Source of the DNA: Pohlia nutans
Taxonomy: Eukaryota; Streptophyta; Bryopsida; Bryales; Mniaceae
Assembly (NCBI GenBank): GCA_022496805.1
Contig: CM040091.1
Span: forward strand, 14,126,336 to 14,190,335
Direction: 5' to 3'
DNA: 64,000 nt
Below are positions 24,501-35,700 of this stretch, piece after piece. The notes below the pieces were generated by a model. It was given only the letters and a program-made list of their open reading frames with translations, did not search any database and was not told the DNA's origin. Every line of letters begins with the position of its first letter. The first letter of the stretch is position 1. A program made the position numbers and the translations under genes.

Positions 24501-26017
24501 AATCTAGTTTCTGGACGCTAGGACATTTAGGTGTTCAGTATGGCAATATATGTCCTGCGTGGCAACTTCGATGCTGCCATATGTCCAGTGACTATTATGG
24601 TTGCAGTGTGCAGCACATGCGTACTGAATATCCATGATGAAAGTGCTGTCCAACTTAAAGGAATACTGCAGAATGCATGACCTGAGAATCCTAATACAAG
24701 TTTGTCTTGTATTCCTAAACGCTTTGCAGAAGGTATGAGGCAGCTGTAGCAGAACGTGAGCAAGAAAGAGAACAGTATCGTCGACAACAACGTCGAAGCG
24801 GTAGAAGGACGAGGTTTGTGTTCCCCATAGAGCTTTGCCCACTGCCCATGTTTGCAGACTCGGTCCAAGAGGAGGTCAGACGTGAGCAACAAGCTGGCAT
24901 TATTGTGAATCCCAGAGTAGTAGATACGGCAAGAGGTCCATTGCATGTTGCAGCAGCATATAGGTCCATGTATGCGTTTGGGAACCATTATCGGGTTATA
25001 AGCTGTGAGAGGCCAAATAAAACATGTGATAGTGGAGTTGCTGCGACATTTAGACAGCTGTGTAGGAATAGTACCCGTGACGGTAACCAAGTGACTGCAG
25101 ATGTGGAATATGTTGGGCACATTGAGGAGATTCTCGAACTGAACTATAGACGTCATTGCTTAGTAGTGTTAGTGTGTGATTTTGTGAAGGCAAATTACAT
25201 TGGTGAGAATGCAACGATAAAACGAGATAGATGGGGATTCACATTAGCCAACTACGAAAAAAGATATGGTAAGGTTTGTAGAGACAGTTTTGCTTTCCCT
25301 AGGCAATGTGAACAAGTCTTCTATTCAAACGCTAGAGAGTCTCCAGGTTGGAGAGTGGTGTTGAGGAAAGAGGTCAGAGGGAAACGTGTAATACCAAACA
25401 ACGATAGCGAAGAGGAGGCTGGATTGTTTCATCCTGGTCGTACTAAAGAATTTGAAGGCCTACGGCCTGATCGGGAAGTTGGAGAAGAAGAGCTGCCTCC
25501 AGCCAAAACAGGAGAGGATGTGGTACTGCAACCACTGGGTAGAGCAAATACAAGAAGACGAGAAGGACGCGGCGCCGGTGGTACAAACCAAGGAGGCAGA
25601 AGGGGCGGGCGTGGCGGACGAGGCAGGCTTGGCGGGCGGGGTGGGCGTGGCAGTCCTTTGAGACATGAAGTACAAGAGGCAGATGTCAGATCGGACAGTG
25701 AAGAGGATGATGAAGCAGAAGAGGAACGCTTATACAGAGAACATGCTAGCGGTGGGGAGCGAGTTCAGGCAAGAAGAAGATCACTGAATGAACATCCGGG
25801 GAGCAGAAACGTCCGGCGCAGACGGCAAGTCGAGGAAGACATTGATAGCAACGAAGGAACGAGTTCGGATGAAGATGTGATTCAGTATGAGGACACATCA
25901 TCTGACTTGTCTTCCGCGAATTCAGAGCATACAGAAGCAGAGGAGGTGAGGTGTTTGATGGAAATTGTTGAGACTGAAGATGTTATAGACCTTCAGATCT
26001 TATATTTTGGAAGTTGA
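18517..26017 (+). CDS. TnpD/Tnp2-like CACTA transposase (Transposase_21 with DUF4218- and DUF4216-like parts)
   Basis: Exons 18517-18699, 19154-20653, 22817-23712 and 24730-26017 join with agreeing phases (0, 0, 2) and good borders: CTTCTG|GTGAGT, GGCCAG|AGG, TGGGAG|GTAATC, GGACAG|AAA, AGAAG|GTACAG and TTTGCAG|A. They give 3,867 nt, or 1,288 residues. Residues 24-61 are the Cys-rich transposase-associated domain (YPCGCERCHGF). An acidic stretch follows. A CxxC/CxxC finger lies at about 240-261. The Tnp2 core starts near LSLDGVNPHSL (about 343-353). The second junction restores QLPYWE-KLPTRHTLDAMHCEKN, a hallmark Tnp2 stretch. A DUF4218-like segment follows (MMHLPIHLVEELFICGPVHT), then a DUF4216-like segment (VISCERPNK...RWGFTLANYE). 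The tail has an RGG/GRGG box and acidic runs. It catalyses excision and insertion by binding the CACTA termini. A further 3' exon cannot be excluded. Confidence 0.88.
20990..22816 (+). repeat. tandem and MITE-like repeats filling the second TnpD intron
   Basis: The 2.16 kb intron (20654-22816) contains several diverged copies of two blocks. Block A has TGTCACCATGTC..TTCTA and then AATGT near 21284, 21541, 22249 and 22768; the last copy ends at the true 3' splice site. Block B has TTACCCTCTATATTGGT and ATCTATAATATTT near 21115, 21368, 22070 and 22328. One copy (21029-21256) is bounded by TACACTAAGTAGGTAG and CTACCTATTTAGTGTAGCGG. It matches the separate MITE at 30472-30685, outside the transposon. 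Confidence 0.65.
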
Positions 26018-29000
26018 TTTGCATGAGTCGGTTAAGTTTTGAAGGTACAGTTCCAAAAAAAAACATCGATCAGGGAATTTGTGGCCTGGAAATTGCTTTG
26101 AACAGTAAGTAACTGCATGTGGCAAAACAACAAAGGTATTTGGAGTTATAATATGTTGAATAATTATCATCGTCTATGTAGATTGTTCTAAAATTGTAAA
26201 TAATGCGAAAAACTGTTAGGACATGCGAGGTTGCAATCGTAGGACGGGGGTGCAATTCAGAATCATAGAACTGGACTTCTAGCAGCACATCGTTGTATTC
26301 AAATCCACACTGCGAGGTTGAAGTTGCCACATCAGTTATGGAGGTGTGTTATGTGTTAATTTTAGAGCTCATAAATGAGGTATACTAACAGAGAACTGTT
26401 TTTGAAAGAAAGGAAGGGCACTGAATAGTGCAAGGTTAAGGATTACAACGGCCTTGCAGGCAATGGGAGTGGTTTTTGACGAGCGATGGCTTCCACGAAA
26501 TAATCTACGAATGCTGAACGCGCTTTGGGATAATAGTGGTCCACATTTTGAGGTAAAGGAAGTGGAACAATTCACGCTCCAAAGTATTAACAAAGTTTCA
26601 GGATTACAGTAGGTTGCTATCCGTTCATGGCTTACGCATAGATCACACTGTTCTTAAGGCTGAAGTCGCATGTTCTGCCTTTCTTGCAGAATTCGTCATC
26701 GACGAAAGTTTTACAGTTTATGATATAGCGCACACTGGATAGTGAATGCGACAAAGTTTTGTCAATTTCACTTGTACATCTCGTTTGTACACTGTACAGC
26801 AGTGTTGTACATGTATGACAAGGTCGAACAACAACCGTATTTGTTGTCTGACGTCATGAATAATGTGAAGTGTGCGGAACAAAATTTTGTGATACGGATG
26901 TACAGTATTTGTAGGTCAATGTTTCTTGAAGTGCTGAAATTAAAAACTTTGCCCTAAGTAGTAGCGGAGTGAATATGAATTTCAATAGTGTCATAGTATA
27001 TAGAGATGTACCAATTGAAATTGTATGAACGTATTGAAAATATTAAATAAATTGTAAGGAATGTTCAGGCTGAGTTCTTACATCACAAATGTTACAGTGG
27101 GTTGTATAATAATGAACAGATGAGGTTGGGGACGACATCCACAGGAATGCAGGTACCTCTTCGAAAGAAATACGAGTTATGATGACGACTTGTCCTATGA
27201 ATATGCATCCACTTATGGAAAGACACACCGAAGCTGTGGAGGGCAGTTGTTCATAGTAAGTGATAACGATGCACAGTACTAAGTGAAGGATATTGTTGTT
27301 ATTTTTAAGTGACTGACGTTGTGGTGTAAGGGATAACGTATTAGAGGTAGTGTGAAAGAATTAGTGTTTTCGTTTCAAACAAGATTGACATGGAAGTTAC
27401 CATGTCAGATATAGTACAGGTTGTGTCTAATAAGTAGGGGTGTTAGGAGCATTCTAATGTAATTGTGTCAGTGTCATCACAACAGTAGTATATAGCGTAA
27501 GGCCTGTATAATGTGGGAGAGGGCAGACATGGACAGTGGCAAACTGGAAAAGAGGGAATCGTTGACTACTACTGAATGTGGACGTGGGGTAACACTGTAC
27601 TCTATTCAGATGAAATCTGCGAGATCATTTTATATATAATTCAAGTACACATGTATTATCGTCTATGAAATTGTGAAGACTTAACTAAACTGCAGTAATA
27701 CAAGAATGATGTGTTGATGAAGGGTACAAACTGAGGAGCACAAGGGTAGGCATCATGAATGCCATTTCAGGCCATGGGAATGAAGATTGCCGTATGTTTC
27801 CATCCAGAAACAAGTGCTACAAATGGTGAGATTTTGTGGGGGCCATATTGGTTGAATGGGGAGGCTACATACCCGTTATTATTCTTTTTTCAGTTCTTTT
27901 ATGAAGTTTCTCCTTTGAATTTGAAAATGCAATGAAAGGGGCCAAATTTCTCTGTGACCATCGTGTTTATTGTTTTCGCATTTTTGCATCATTCGTAAGT
28001 AGAGTAGGCGATTGTATGTAGACTGTGAACATGCATTGCGTAGTAAATGCTCAGAGGAGAGAAGCATAATCATTGATAGTTATGCTGTAGAACATGTTGG
28101 TACTTTTTCAATGCCAAAATGGGTACATTCACAGACGTTTGTGCCTGAAAGTGAAATTTTATTTGAATTCGGTATAATTGATTTCTGCTATATAAGTGCA
28201 CATTTTATTGCAAGTGATTATGTCTGAAATGTTGATGCTAGATTTTACAAACTACAACACTAACAGCGTGCATGTCAATGTGCACAGAATGGTATCAAAG
28301 TCGTGCAGCGTACACATCATGCACAGAAGGCTTATGTGCAATGCAAAACGAAGGGAAGAGTAGAAGCAATTGGGAGTTTGTCTCAGAATAAGTAATCCAC
28401 TAACGGGGCCCGACTTTTCAAAGAGCAAGAATTGTGGCGAGGTGAATTTATTCTGACCTCACCGGAGCGCATTTGTGCATCGTTGGAGTTTTGCTGGGTG
28501 AGTGTGAGAAACAATTTATACCAAGTAATTGCAGTGAAGGTGTTAAAACTTGTTAGGATCAATTATATTTTCGTATTGAATTCTCTAATGCAGTGTATGT
28601 TGATTTCTAGTTACCTAAAAAGGAGAGGGGTTACAGAGTATATCAGATTGCAGTAGTGTCATGTATGTGGTGCAAAGCGTTAGCACTGTAAGTAATGAGG
28701 AAGAGTATGGAAATTATAGGGACGGGCTACGTAAATTTGACAGGAGAGTCCATAAGGTTAACACTGCACTTACAGTAATTCACAAGTTCGTGAACATGGT
28801 AGGACGTAGCAACGATGTTTGCGGTAAATGAAATTATGATGTTTTTTAATTTCTTTATTCCAGAAGATGTAATAAATGTGACTGCAAACTATAGATTATG
28901 TTAATGAAAAACTAAGCCTCAATGGTAATCGGTTTTGCAGGGTTAGTGAAAGCAATATGGGAGTAGTGTTCACGTATTTTTCATTTGGATGACACAAAGT

Positions 29001-29794
29001 TGACGAGATTAACATAAGGTAACCATACATTATTACCGTAATTCTATTACAGCTTGACAGTATGAGCGTATACTAAGCTCCCTTCATCCATGTTGTTCAA
29101 TATTATAAATGTGATTCAGTTGTACATGTACTTACTATTTTGAATGAGCCTATGTTTACAAATTTCACATCAATGCAACTTTCACCAGATATGTGCATGA
29201 AGTTGCAATCATTGTGGTACATTAGAAGTGGGTGATTCATGGTCATCGTCGTCTTATTTTTAGAACACAGTATACCTCAAACCTATCAAGACATAGTGAT
29301 AGTTATAACTGAATTTGGACATGTGATCAATTTCGTGATTTTTGGCAATATGTGTTTCTGAAAAATATGTTGCATTTTGTATGTGTTTCATGCTTTCTAC
29401 GGTAGATGCATTGTGATATTGTTCAGTCCACTAAAAAAATAGTCCATGTTCACAAAACATTCATGCTCTAAATACATGACTATAATTCATACTACAGTGT
29501 GGTTGAAAAAATGCATGCGAGCAAGTCACAGAAGCAACTCCACATTAACCACACTATATTCAGGAAGTAACCCTAGGTATTTTAAGTGCCACGGTCATAA
29601 AGTAGGCTCTAAACTACTGTGAACATGTGTGCGAGTGACACCTGGACTAGCAGATGTCATCTTCTCAATCGATATGGTAAGTGTGGAAAAAAAACGGTAA
29701 CTATTGGGAAAAGCAGTTCCACATTGGCAAAGACCCAGTAACCTGAAAATAATTCCCTAAAAACCAGCGACCTTTACGTGTCCACGCTGGAGGA
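26018..29794. other. right non-coding part of CACTA element
   Basis: There are 3.8 kb between the transposase stop codon and the right subterminal repeats. Open frames here are short, begin mostly at non-ATG codons and show no domain. The 3' UTR of the transposase should be near the start of it. Nothing else was recognised. Confidence 0.5.
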
Positions 29795-29914
29795 AGACAA
29801 AAAAATTGACAGAGAATTGACAAAATCTTAAAAGGTAGCCACTGTGATAGAACTCTTTGGAGGAAAACTGCTGGTCGTCATCTTGGACAATTCGCTGTCA
29901 ATTTTCTGTCATCT

Positions 29915-29936
29915 GGACACCCGATTCCTTGTAGTG
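29915..29936 (-). repeat. CACTA right terminal inverted repeat
   Basis: Read on the minus strand it is CACTACAAGG AATC GGGTGTCC. The inner neighbour (about 29795-29914) has TTGACAGA, TTGACAAAA, CTGTCAATTTT and CTGTCATC motifs mirroring the left subterminal array. Confidence 0.9.
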
Positions 29937-29939
29937 ACA

Positions 29940-30222
29940 TTACGGTGATCTGAAAACCACCGTGAGGCAACCACGTAACCTTCCCTAGACTCGAGTCGAG
30001 CACCTTGCTGGTAGAGACCAAAATTTCAAGACCTGCCCGTAACCACAAGAGCGCAACCTCAACGGCGGGAGATGGGTCTGCTGAAGATGGTTGCAAGTAC
30101 GTGAAAAGGGCACCAATATATGCCACTGGCCTGGCCATCTCATCGTAAACCGCCACGTCCACCGTGACCAGCACTATATGTTCAACTATGACCGGCCCAC
30201 TTGTACAACTCGTCCCAATCAA
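29940..30222 (-). pseudogene. possible RNase H-like retroelement fragment cut by the CACTA insertion
   Basis: A less AT-rich open stretch reads VTVDVAVYDEMARPVAYIG, then PSPAVEVALLWLRAGLEILV and KVLDSS. This vaguely resembles the DGA...AEALALRAGLELA...VESDS pattern of plant RVT_3 RNase H domains, with the catalytic acids not convincingly present. The frame runs straight into the CACTA right terminus, so if it was coding it was broken by that insertion. The similarity is weak. A non-coding origin is equally possible. Confidence 0.22.
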
Positions 30223-30471
30223 TCCATATCCTCACATGAAGACGAAGTCCACCCATCCTTTCTTGGTGCTAAAAAAAATTTGAAAACTTTTTTAAGACCA
30301 CGAAGCTCTTACACACCTAATAATGATAGACCACCAAGATCTTTTACACCTTTTAGCTATTTGGAGTGAATAAATAAGAATTTAATAAAACAATATTCTT
30401 TGTTGATTCTTCAAATCCAAGGTGGCTTTACGAATAACTCATATATTTGAAAACTCTCCAGCTACACTAAA

Positions 30472-30685
30472 TAGGTAGATTAGTATTATATACACTAATT
30501 TACATAAACATGTTGTAAGATTTTTACTCTTGACTAATTTTTTTACCCTCTATATTGGTCAAGATGGGGATCTTTCAATAGTATTGGAATCAATGTCTAT
30601 GGTAAATTTTTTTGTCGAGAGTAAAAATCTATAATATTTTCAAATCTTATAATTATTTGATACTAATCTACCTATTTAGAGTAGC
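30472..30685. mobile_element. MITE with GCTACACTAAATAGGTAG termini
   Basis: The left terminus GCTACACTAAATAGGTAGAT and the right terminus ATCTACCTATTTAGAGTAGC form near-perfect 25-bp inverted repeats around about 165 bp of AT-rich DNA. The interior is homologous to block B of the repeats inside the TnpD intron, 8-9 kb away within the CACTA element. The target duplication is unclear. Confidence 0.7.
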
Positions 30686-32777
30686 GAAGTTGCCGCACAG
30701 TGTAAAAAATGGGAGCACTGGTAGATTACCCTAAATCATGAACCGCGCTGAAAGTGGATGAACGAAAAGATGACGAAAAAGTTAGTTCATCATAACTTCA
30801 TTCAAAATCATGTGTCCCAAGACTTTTGCGCTAGAAAAACAGTTGAATAGTGTCAGTCTTCGGCAACTTCAAAGCTCCTCTTGGATGTCGTGGCATTGGA
30901 GTACGTGAGGACGTGGCGGCGTGGATACCCAAAACAGCATCTGTGGCATTCAATTGTGTGACGATGTGGCAGTCTGGCATCCCGGGTCTGCTCGCATGGC
31001 GTTAGGGTGAGACCAACGAACCCAACATTCATAGTTTCCATAGAACAGACCGCATGAAAATGTGCAATTTTGAATGAACTCATACCATTTTAGAGGTATG
31101 TGAGTTTTTTTTTTTTAAATACTTACCAATACAATATACTATGAATATCACATCTACCGTTCAGAAATTTAATCCAATACCCATAGGGAATGTGAGATGC
31201 AAATGAAACGTACCTTTGTAGTGGCAGTGTGGCACAAATAGAAGACCCCCCTGGAAAAAAAATTCCAAGCATAAAATGATGAGTTTTTTTAACGTGATTT
31301 TTTCTAAAGTGCATGTCACCTTCGGTTGTCACATGAATTTGACCACGAATGAATTTCCCCATCAACCTATCAGCAACCAAGTAATTTCAAACAGGCAATC
31401 AACGCTCGGTCTACATCCAAAAAAAATTCTAGTACTACTTCACATGCTATAATCTAGAGATCCGCCGGTCATATATAAGTGAATTTTTTTAGCAAGTAGG
31501 TGCATGGTGTTCAAGATTAGATCCTACAGTCAAAATAGTGTAAGTGAAAAAAAAAAAAAAATTCTATACCTCATCTTGAAAAATACAGTTTCATGGGTCA
31601 TTTTCCCCAAAACGGACAAAGAACTTTAGGGGTTAAAGCCACACAAGAATATTATCCATGTTGTTGGTTTGCATATATTTTGCCATATCCTTGGAAGAAC
31701 CAAATGATTTTTCTAAATTTTAATACAATTTTTTAAAATTTTAAATAGAGATGATTTTTTATTACAATAATAAAAATGAAGTGATTACTGCTAGTAATGC
31801 TCTAGCGTACTTATAAAAAATGCCTATTAGTTCAATATTGTAAGATCAGGGAATGATCGGCTGAAAATACAAATGATGACAAATTTATAAATATTAAATT
31901 TAACCAAAAAAACACTACTATTTTAAAACTACAACATCTAAAATTTTGATTTTGATTTTTAAATTTATGAATTTTAGAAAGAAATTTTTTGAACTAATTA
32001 TTTCTAATTCTATATGCCATCTTCATGTTCAAATTGATCCAAAACTTCTATTTATGCAATAATCACCATGAGATGTCACTTTATAATTACATCTTTTACA
32101 AAGCTATCTTGTGCACTTTATAATGAAATAAAACTTCAATGTTAATTATCACTTATATAATTCAAAAACTATTGATGAATGGAATCATAAATGAATTTTT
32201 TTCTTGTATGTTAATATTGTAGTGCACTATAAAAGCATAGTGGTTACTATGCACAATACATCATCAAAAGAGGTATGAAAAAAATGGAAACTTGTTGTAA
32301 TATATTTTGTTGCTGTGAAATTAAACTTGATAATTTGCACTAAAATAGTCAAAAATGAAAAACAATTAAAAACATTAAAAATAAATAAAATTAAAACATT
32401 AAAAATCTAATTAAAAACTTGTACAATGAAACATTTCAATGTGTGAGTTTTTATTAAAAGATATTAAAATCATTTATAAAATTGATATATTTGAATGAAC
32501 AAAATTTTGAATAATTAAAATAAGATTAAATTGTTATTATTAAAACTATTCTAAAATATATAGTTTTTCCCAATAAAGATTCTAATTGATTTTTTTAATT
32601 TTTAAAAATGAAAATAATATAGCTATTTTATATACAAAAACTTTGATTTGCACAAGAAAAATTAAGATTATGAAGCTATCAATCACTATAACTAAAAAGT
32701 AAGATTTCTTTAATTTATTATTATTTCTATGATCTACTGATTTTTGGCCTCTTAATTCATGTTAGAAATATTAATAT
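30686..32777. other. intergenic, no gene recognised
   Basis: 30,686-31,440 is of moderate base composition. It has a minus-strand frame with CHRCCFGYPRRH near 30,870-31,080 that I cannot place in a family. From 31,450 to 32,777 the DNA is extremely AT-rich, with no repeats bounded by clear termini. It includes the downstream region of the AP2-like/propeller gene. Confidence 0.4.
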
Positions 32778-35700
32778 TTAAGGTATTGCATTCCATCTTG
32801 GTTCATAAACTCCTGGTATAAATCTCCATATCTTTGTATCAAGAGGTTTTTCTATAGGGTCCGTATACGGAAAATAAGTACAACTCCAATTTTTCTCTTT
32901 AACATTGAATAAAACAATTAATGGATCAACTCCAATAGCTTTAATCGCTATATGTTCAAAACTTGCTATTGCTTCCCAAGGAGGCAAATCAAATTTTATA
33001 TTAGTGGCGTTTAGATTGTCATCAGTCTCATCGGTCCTTCTAAATAATTCATTGTATAGCTCTCGAGGCATGACACCATTATGTAAAAATACGTAAGAAC
33101 CCGTGGGAGTACCATCTTCATTAATAAGAACTTCACAAACATACAAAACCTTTGGATATTTTTCAAATGTTACTTCTCGAGATACAGCATATATTTTTGT
33201 ACCAAACTGAACAAGTTTTGGTGGTTCACTAAAATCTACATAATACATAGTTCCTGCTTTTGTAAAATCAATAATTAATTTTTGCCTTCGAGAGTTTTCT
33301 ATATTGAAGTAGAATATAACGGGTCTTGAGTTTACATTTCCCATTAGGCCACCATAGTAAATAGAGCATCCTTGAACAACAATATTAGAATATCCTAACT
33401 TTTTAGGAGGTGGAGTTGCATTTTCAATATGTTCAAAATGCATCCAAGAATTTTGAATGGAACAATATATTGCCAATGAAAGTACACTTCTTTTATTTTC
33501 AAAAATATGAAAATTCATTTTACGTTTTTTAATTTTTTCAATAGATACTCCTATAACAATCAAAGAATAAGTTGTTCTAGTACTATCATAAAAAACTAAT
33601 CGAGCTATAATTTGGTATAATACTTTATTTGGTATTGGAGGTAATAACTTAACCCCATACGTAAGGGGATTTGTTACTATAATCACAGATTTATCATTTT
33701 TGAAATCACGAAACAAATCCGTTTGTGGATGTTTTCTTCCTTTCACCACAATAAGTCCACCATCACAAGCAATTACATTATAGAAGCCTAATCCTAAATA
33801 TCTAATGTTTGGAAGATTTGTCCATTGATTTTTTATTTCTGTAACATGAGGTGTTTTAATTATGTATTGAAAATAATCTAAACCAAAAATTCGTCTTTGT
33901 ATATCAACTTCAGCAAATCTTGTAGCAATGATACAAGGAAAATAGTATTTATACTCTTTTTCTTTTCTGCATTCTACACTGTCTAATTTTGTATCAAATG
34001 GTGACCAATTTGAAGCTTTATATACATGAATAATTGTATCTTCAAAATCTACATCGGAACCATCACTTTGTTGTCTATATAATGCCCATGATGCAGGAAG
34101 TTCTATCCATGGACATTCTATAAAATGTTTAGTCATCTCTTCAGGTTTCAATTTTGCTAGAAAATTTTCTCTAAAAGTAAGGTTATATGGAATCGGATTT
34201 TGTGAAGTTATATTTATGTTATTTTCTTGTACATTTATATCTTCTTCTACATCTATATATTCTTGTACATCTTGTTTATCTTCTCGTGCATGAATATCAA
34301 GTTCCCTACAAAAAGAGTCAAGTTCTTTTAGTTGTTCACTATTGAGTGTATGAGGACCTTGAATGTGAATTTTAGAAGGAAGCGGTTTGTTTAATATTTG
34401 TTTTATAAGATCCCATTCATATGCTTCTTTTTGTTTTTTTTCTTCAAGGAGGGCTACAAAATTTTTAATATGAGTTTCAGTGTAATGTCCACGACGAAAA
34501 TTAGTCAAATATTCCCCCCCCAATAGGTGTAAATTTGTAAGGTCAGTAAAGATTGCAGGTATCTCTACTACGGTATTTTGATCAACAACCATATTTTTGT
34601 TGGGCCATCCTTTTACATCATTTATAATATTCTTACTCTTCTTATAAATTCTTCCTTCCCACACTACAGGAAGCCATTTTTTTTTCATAGGTACTACGCA
34701 TTTAAAACCACTTGTACCTGGAGTAAATGCAAGAGAAAGTCTCCTCATCATCCAAAGATAATCATCATCACTCCATTTTTTCATTTCTTTTAAGTCTTCG
34801 TAATAATGAGATATATGATTATAAAATTTAAAAGCTCTAGCCTTAAATTTTTTTAATTTTATAGCCGCCAAATCCCACACCTCAGCAGCTACTTCACGAG
34901 TTGCAAAAGTTGCAATTCCTATAGGTGGATTGCCATTTTCATAATCAAACTTGGTTCTAGGCAAAACAACATTCCAACCTTTTTTAAATTTAGTTATTCC
35001 ATGGTATTTTCTATTTGTTTGCTTCATTGTTTTTAAAGATTCTCTTTGAATTTCATTGGGTTCTTCAAGGGCATTGTTAATCATTGAAAGAAATTTTTCC
35101 TCTTGAATTTCATCATTTTTTTCAACGTCGTTTTCGATTATGTTTTCATCAGCATCATTAGCGGTACCTGAAGTAGAAGCTTCATCAGATCGAAGTGATG
35201 TATTAATTTCTAAAGGTGGTTGTGCTCGTGTTTCTAGATGTGATGTCTCGCGAGCTTTTTCAGGTGATGGTGCGCGAGTATTTGCATGTGATTGATGGGC
35301 AGTTGATATTGGAGAATTGAAAAGAGGAGTTCTTCTTCTTTTAGTTGATGGACCTTCATTAAAGAGGGATTTATTTAAATCATTAGTTACATATAAGGCT
35401 TTTCTTGTTCTTTTAAGTGTTTGTTGAGTATTGGGTCTTGAAGGAATAGGATCGCTTTTGTCTTGAGGTAAAACATTTATATTAGTACTACTTGTATGGT
35501 TCAAATCTTTTTGTAAATTCCAATTTTGTGTGTCATTGTGGGTTATGGCTATTAGTACTGAATCCAAATCTTGTGCTAATAATTCATCAATTCTCGTATT
35601 TTGAGCAATATTTATATGATCTTGAGCATATGCATTGTTAGGTGGTTCTATAACTTGTTCTACAGGTAAATGGGAAGTAGACAAGGATGTTGAACTAGGA

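Larger units (their letters stand above)
7682..29936. mobile_element. complete CACTA (En/Spm) DNA transposon, 22,255 bp
   Basis: The element begins CACTACAAGG and ends CCTTGTAGTG, and it is flanked on both sides by the trinucleotide ACA (7679-7681 and 29937-29939). The 3-bp duplication is the hallmark of CACTA transposition. The 22-bp termini agree at 18 positions, in the form CACTACAAGG-4 variable bases-GGGTGTCC. Subterminal TTGACA/TGTCAA repeats follow at both ends. Inside are two divergently transcribed genes: a TnpA-like gene on the minus strand (9432-15366) and a TnpD/Tnp2-like transposase on the plus strand (18517-26017). The spliced frames of both are open over the exons I could define, so the element looks autonomous and probably recent. 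Base composition is clearly less AT-rich than the flanking DNA. Confidence 0.93.

Noticed and set aside
24504..25156. Minus-strand frames across TnpD exon 4
   Set aside because: Shadows of the plus-strand coding sequence. The plus strand has matching splice phase and domain motifs.
30853..31083. Cys/His-containing minus-strand frame (CHRCCFGYPRRH)
   Set aside because: Spacing does not match a zinc-finger class I know, and no neighbouring exons were found.
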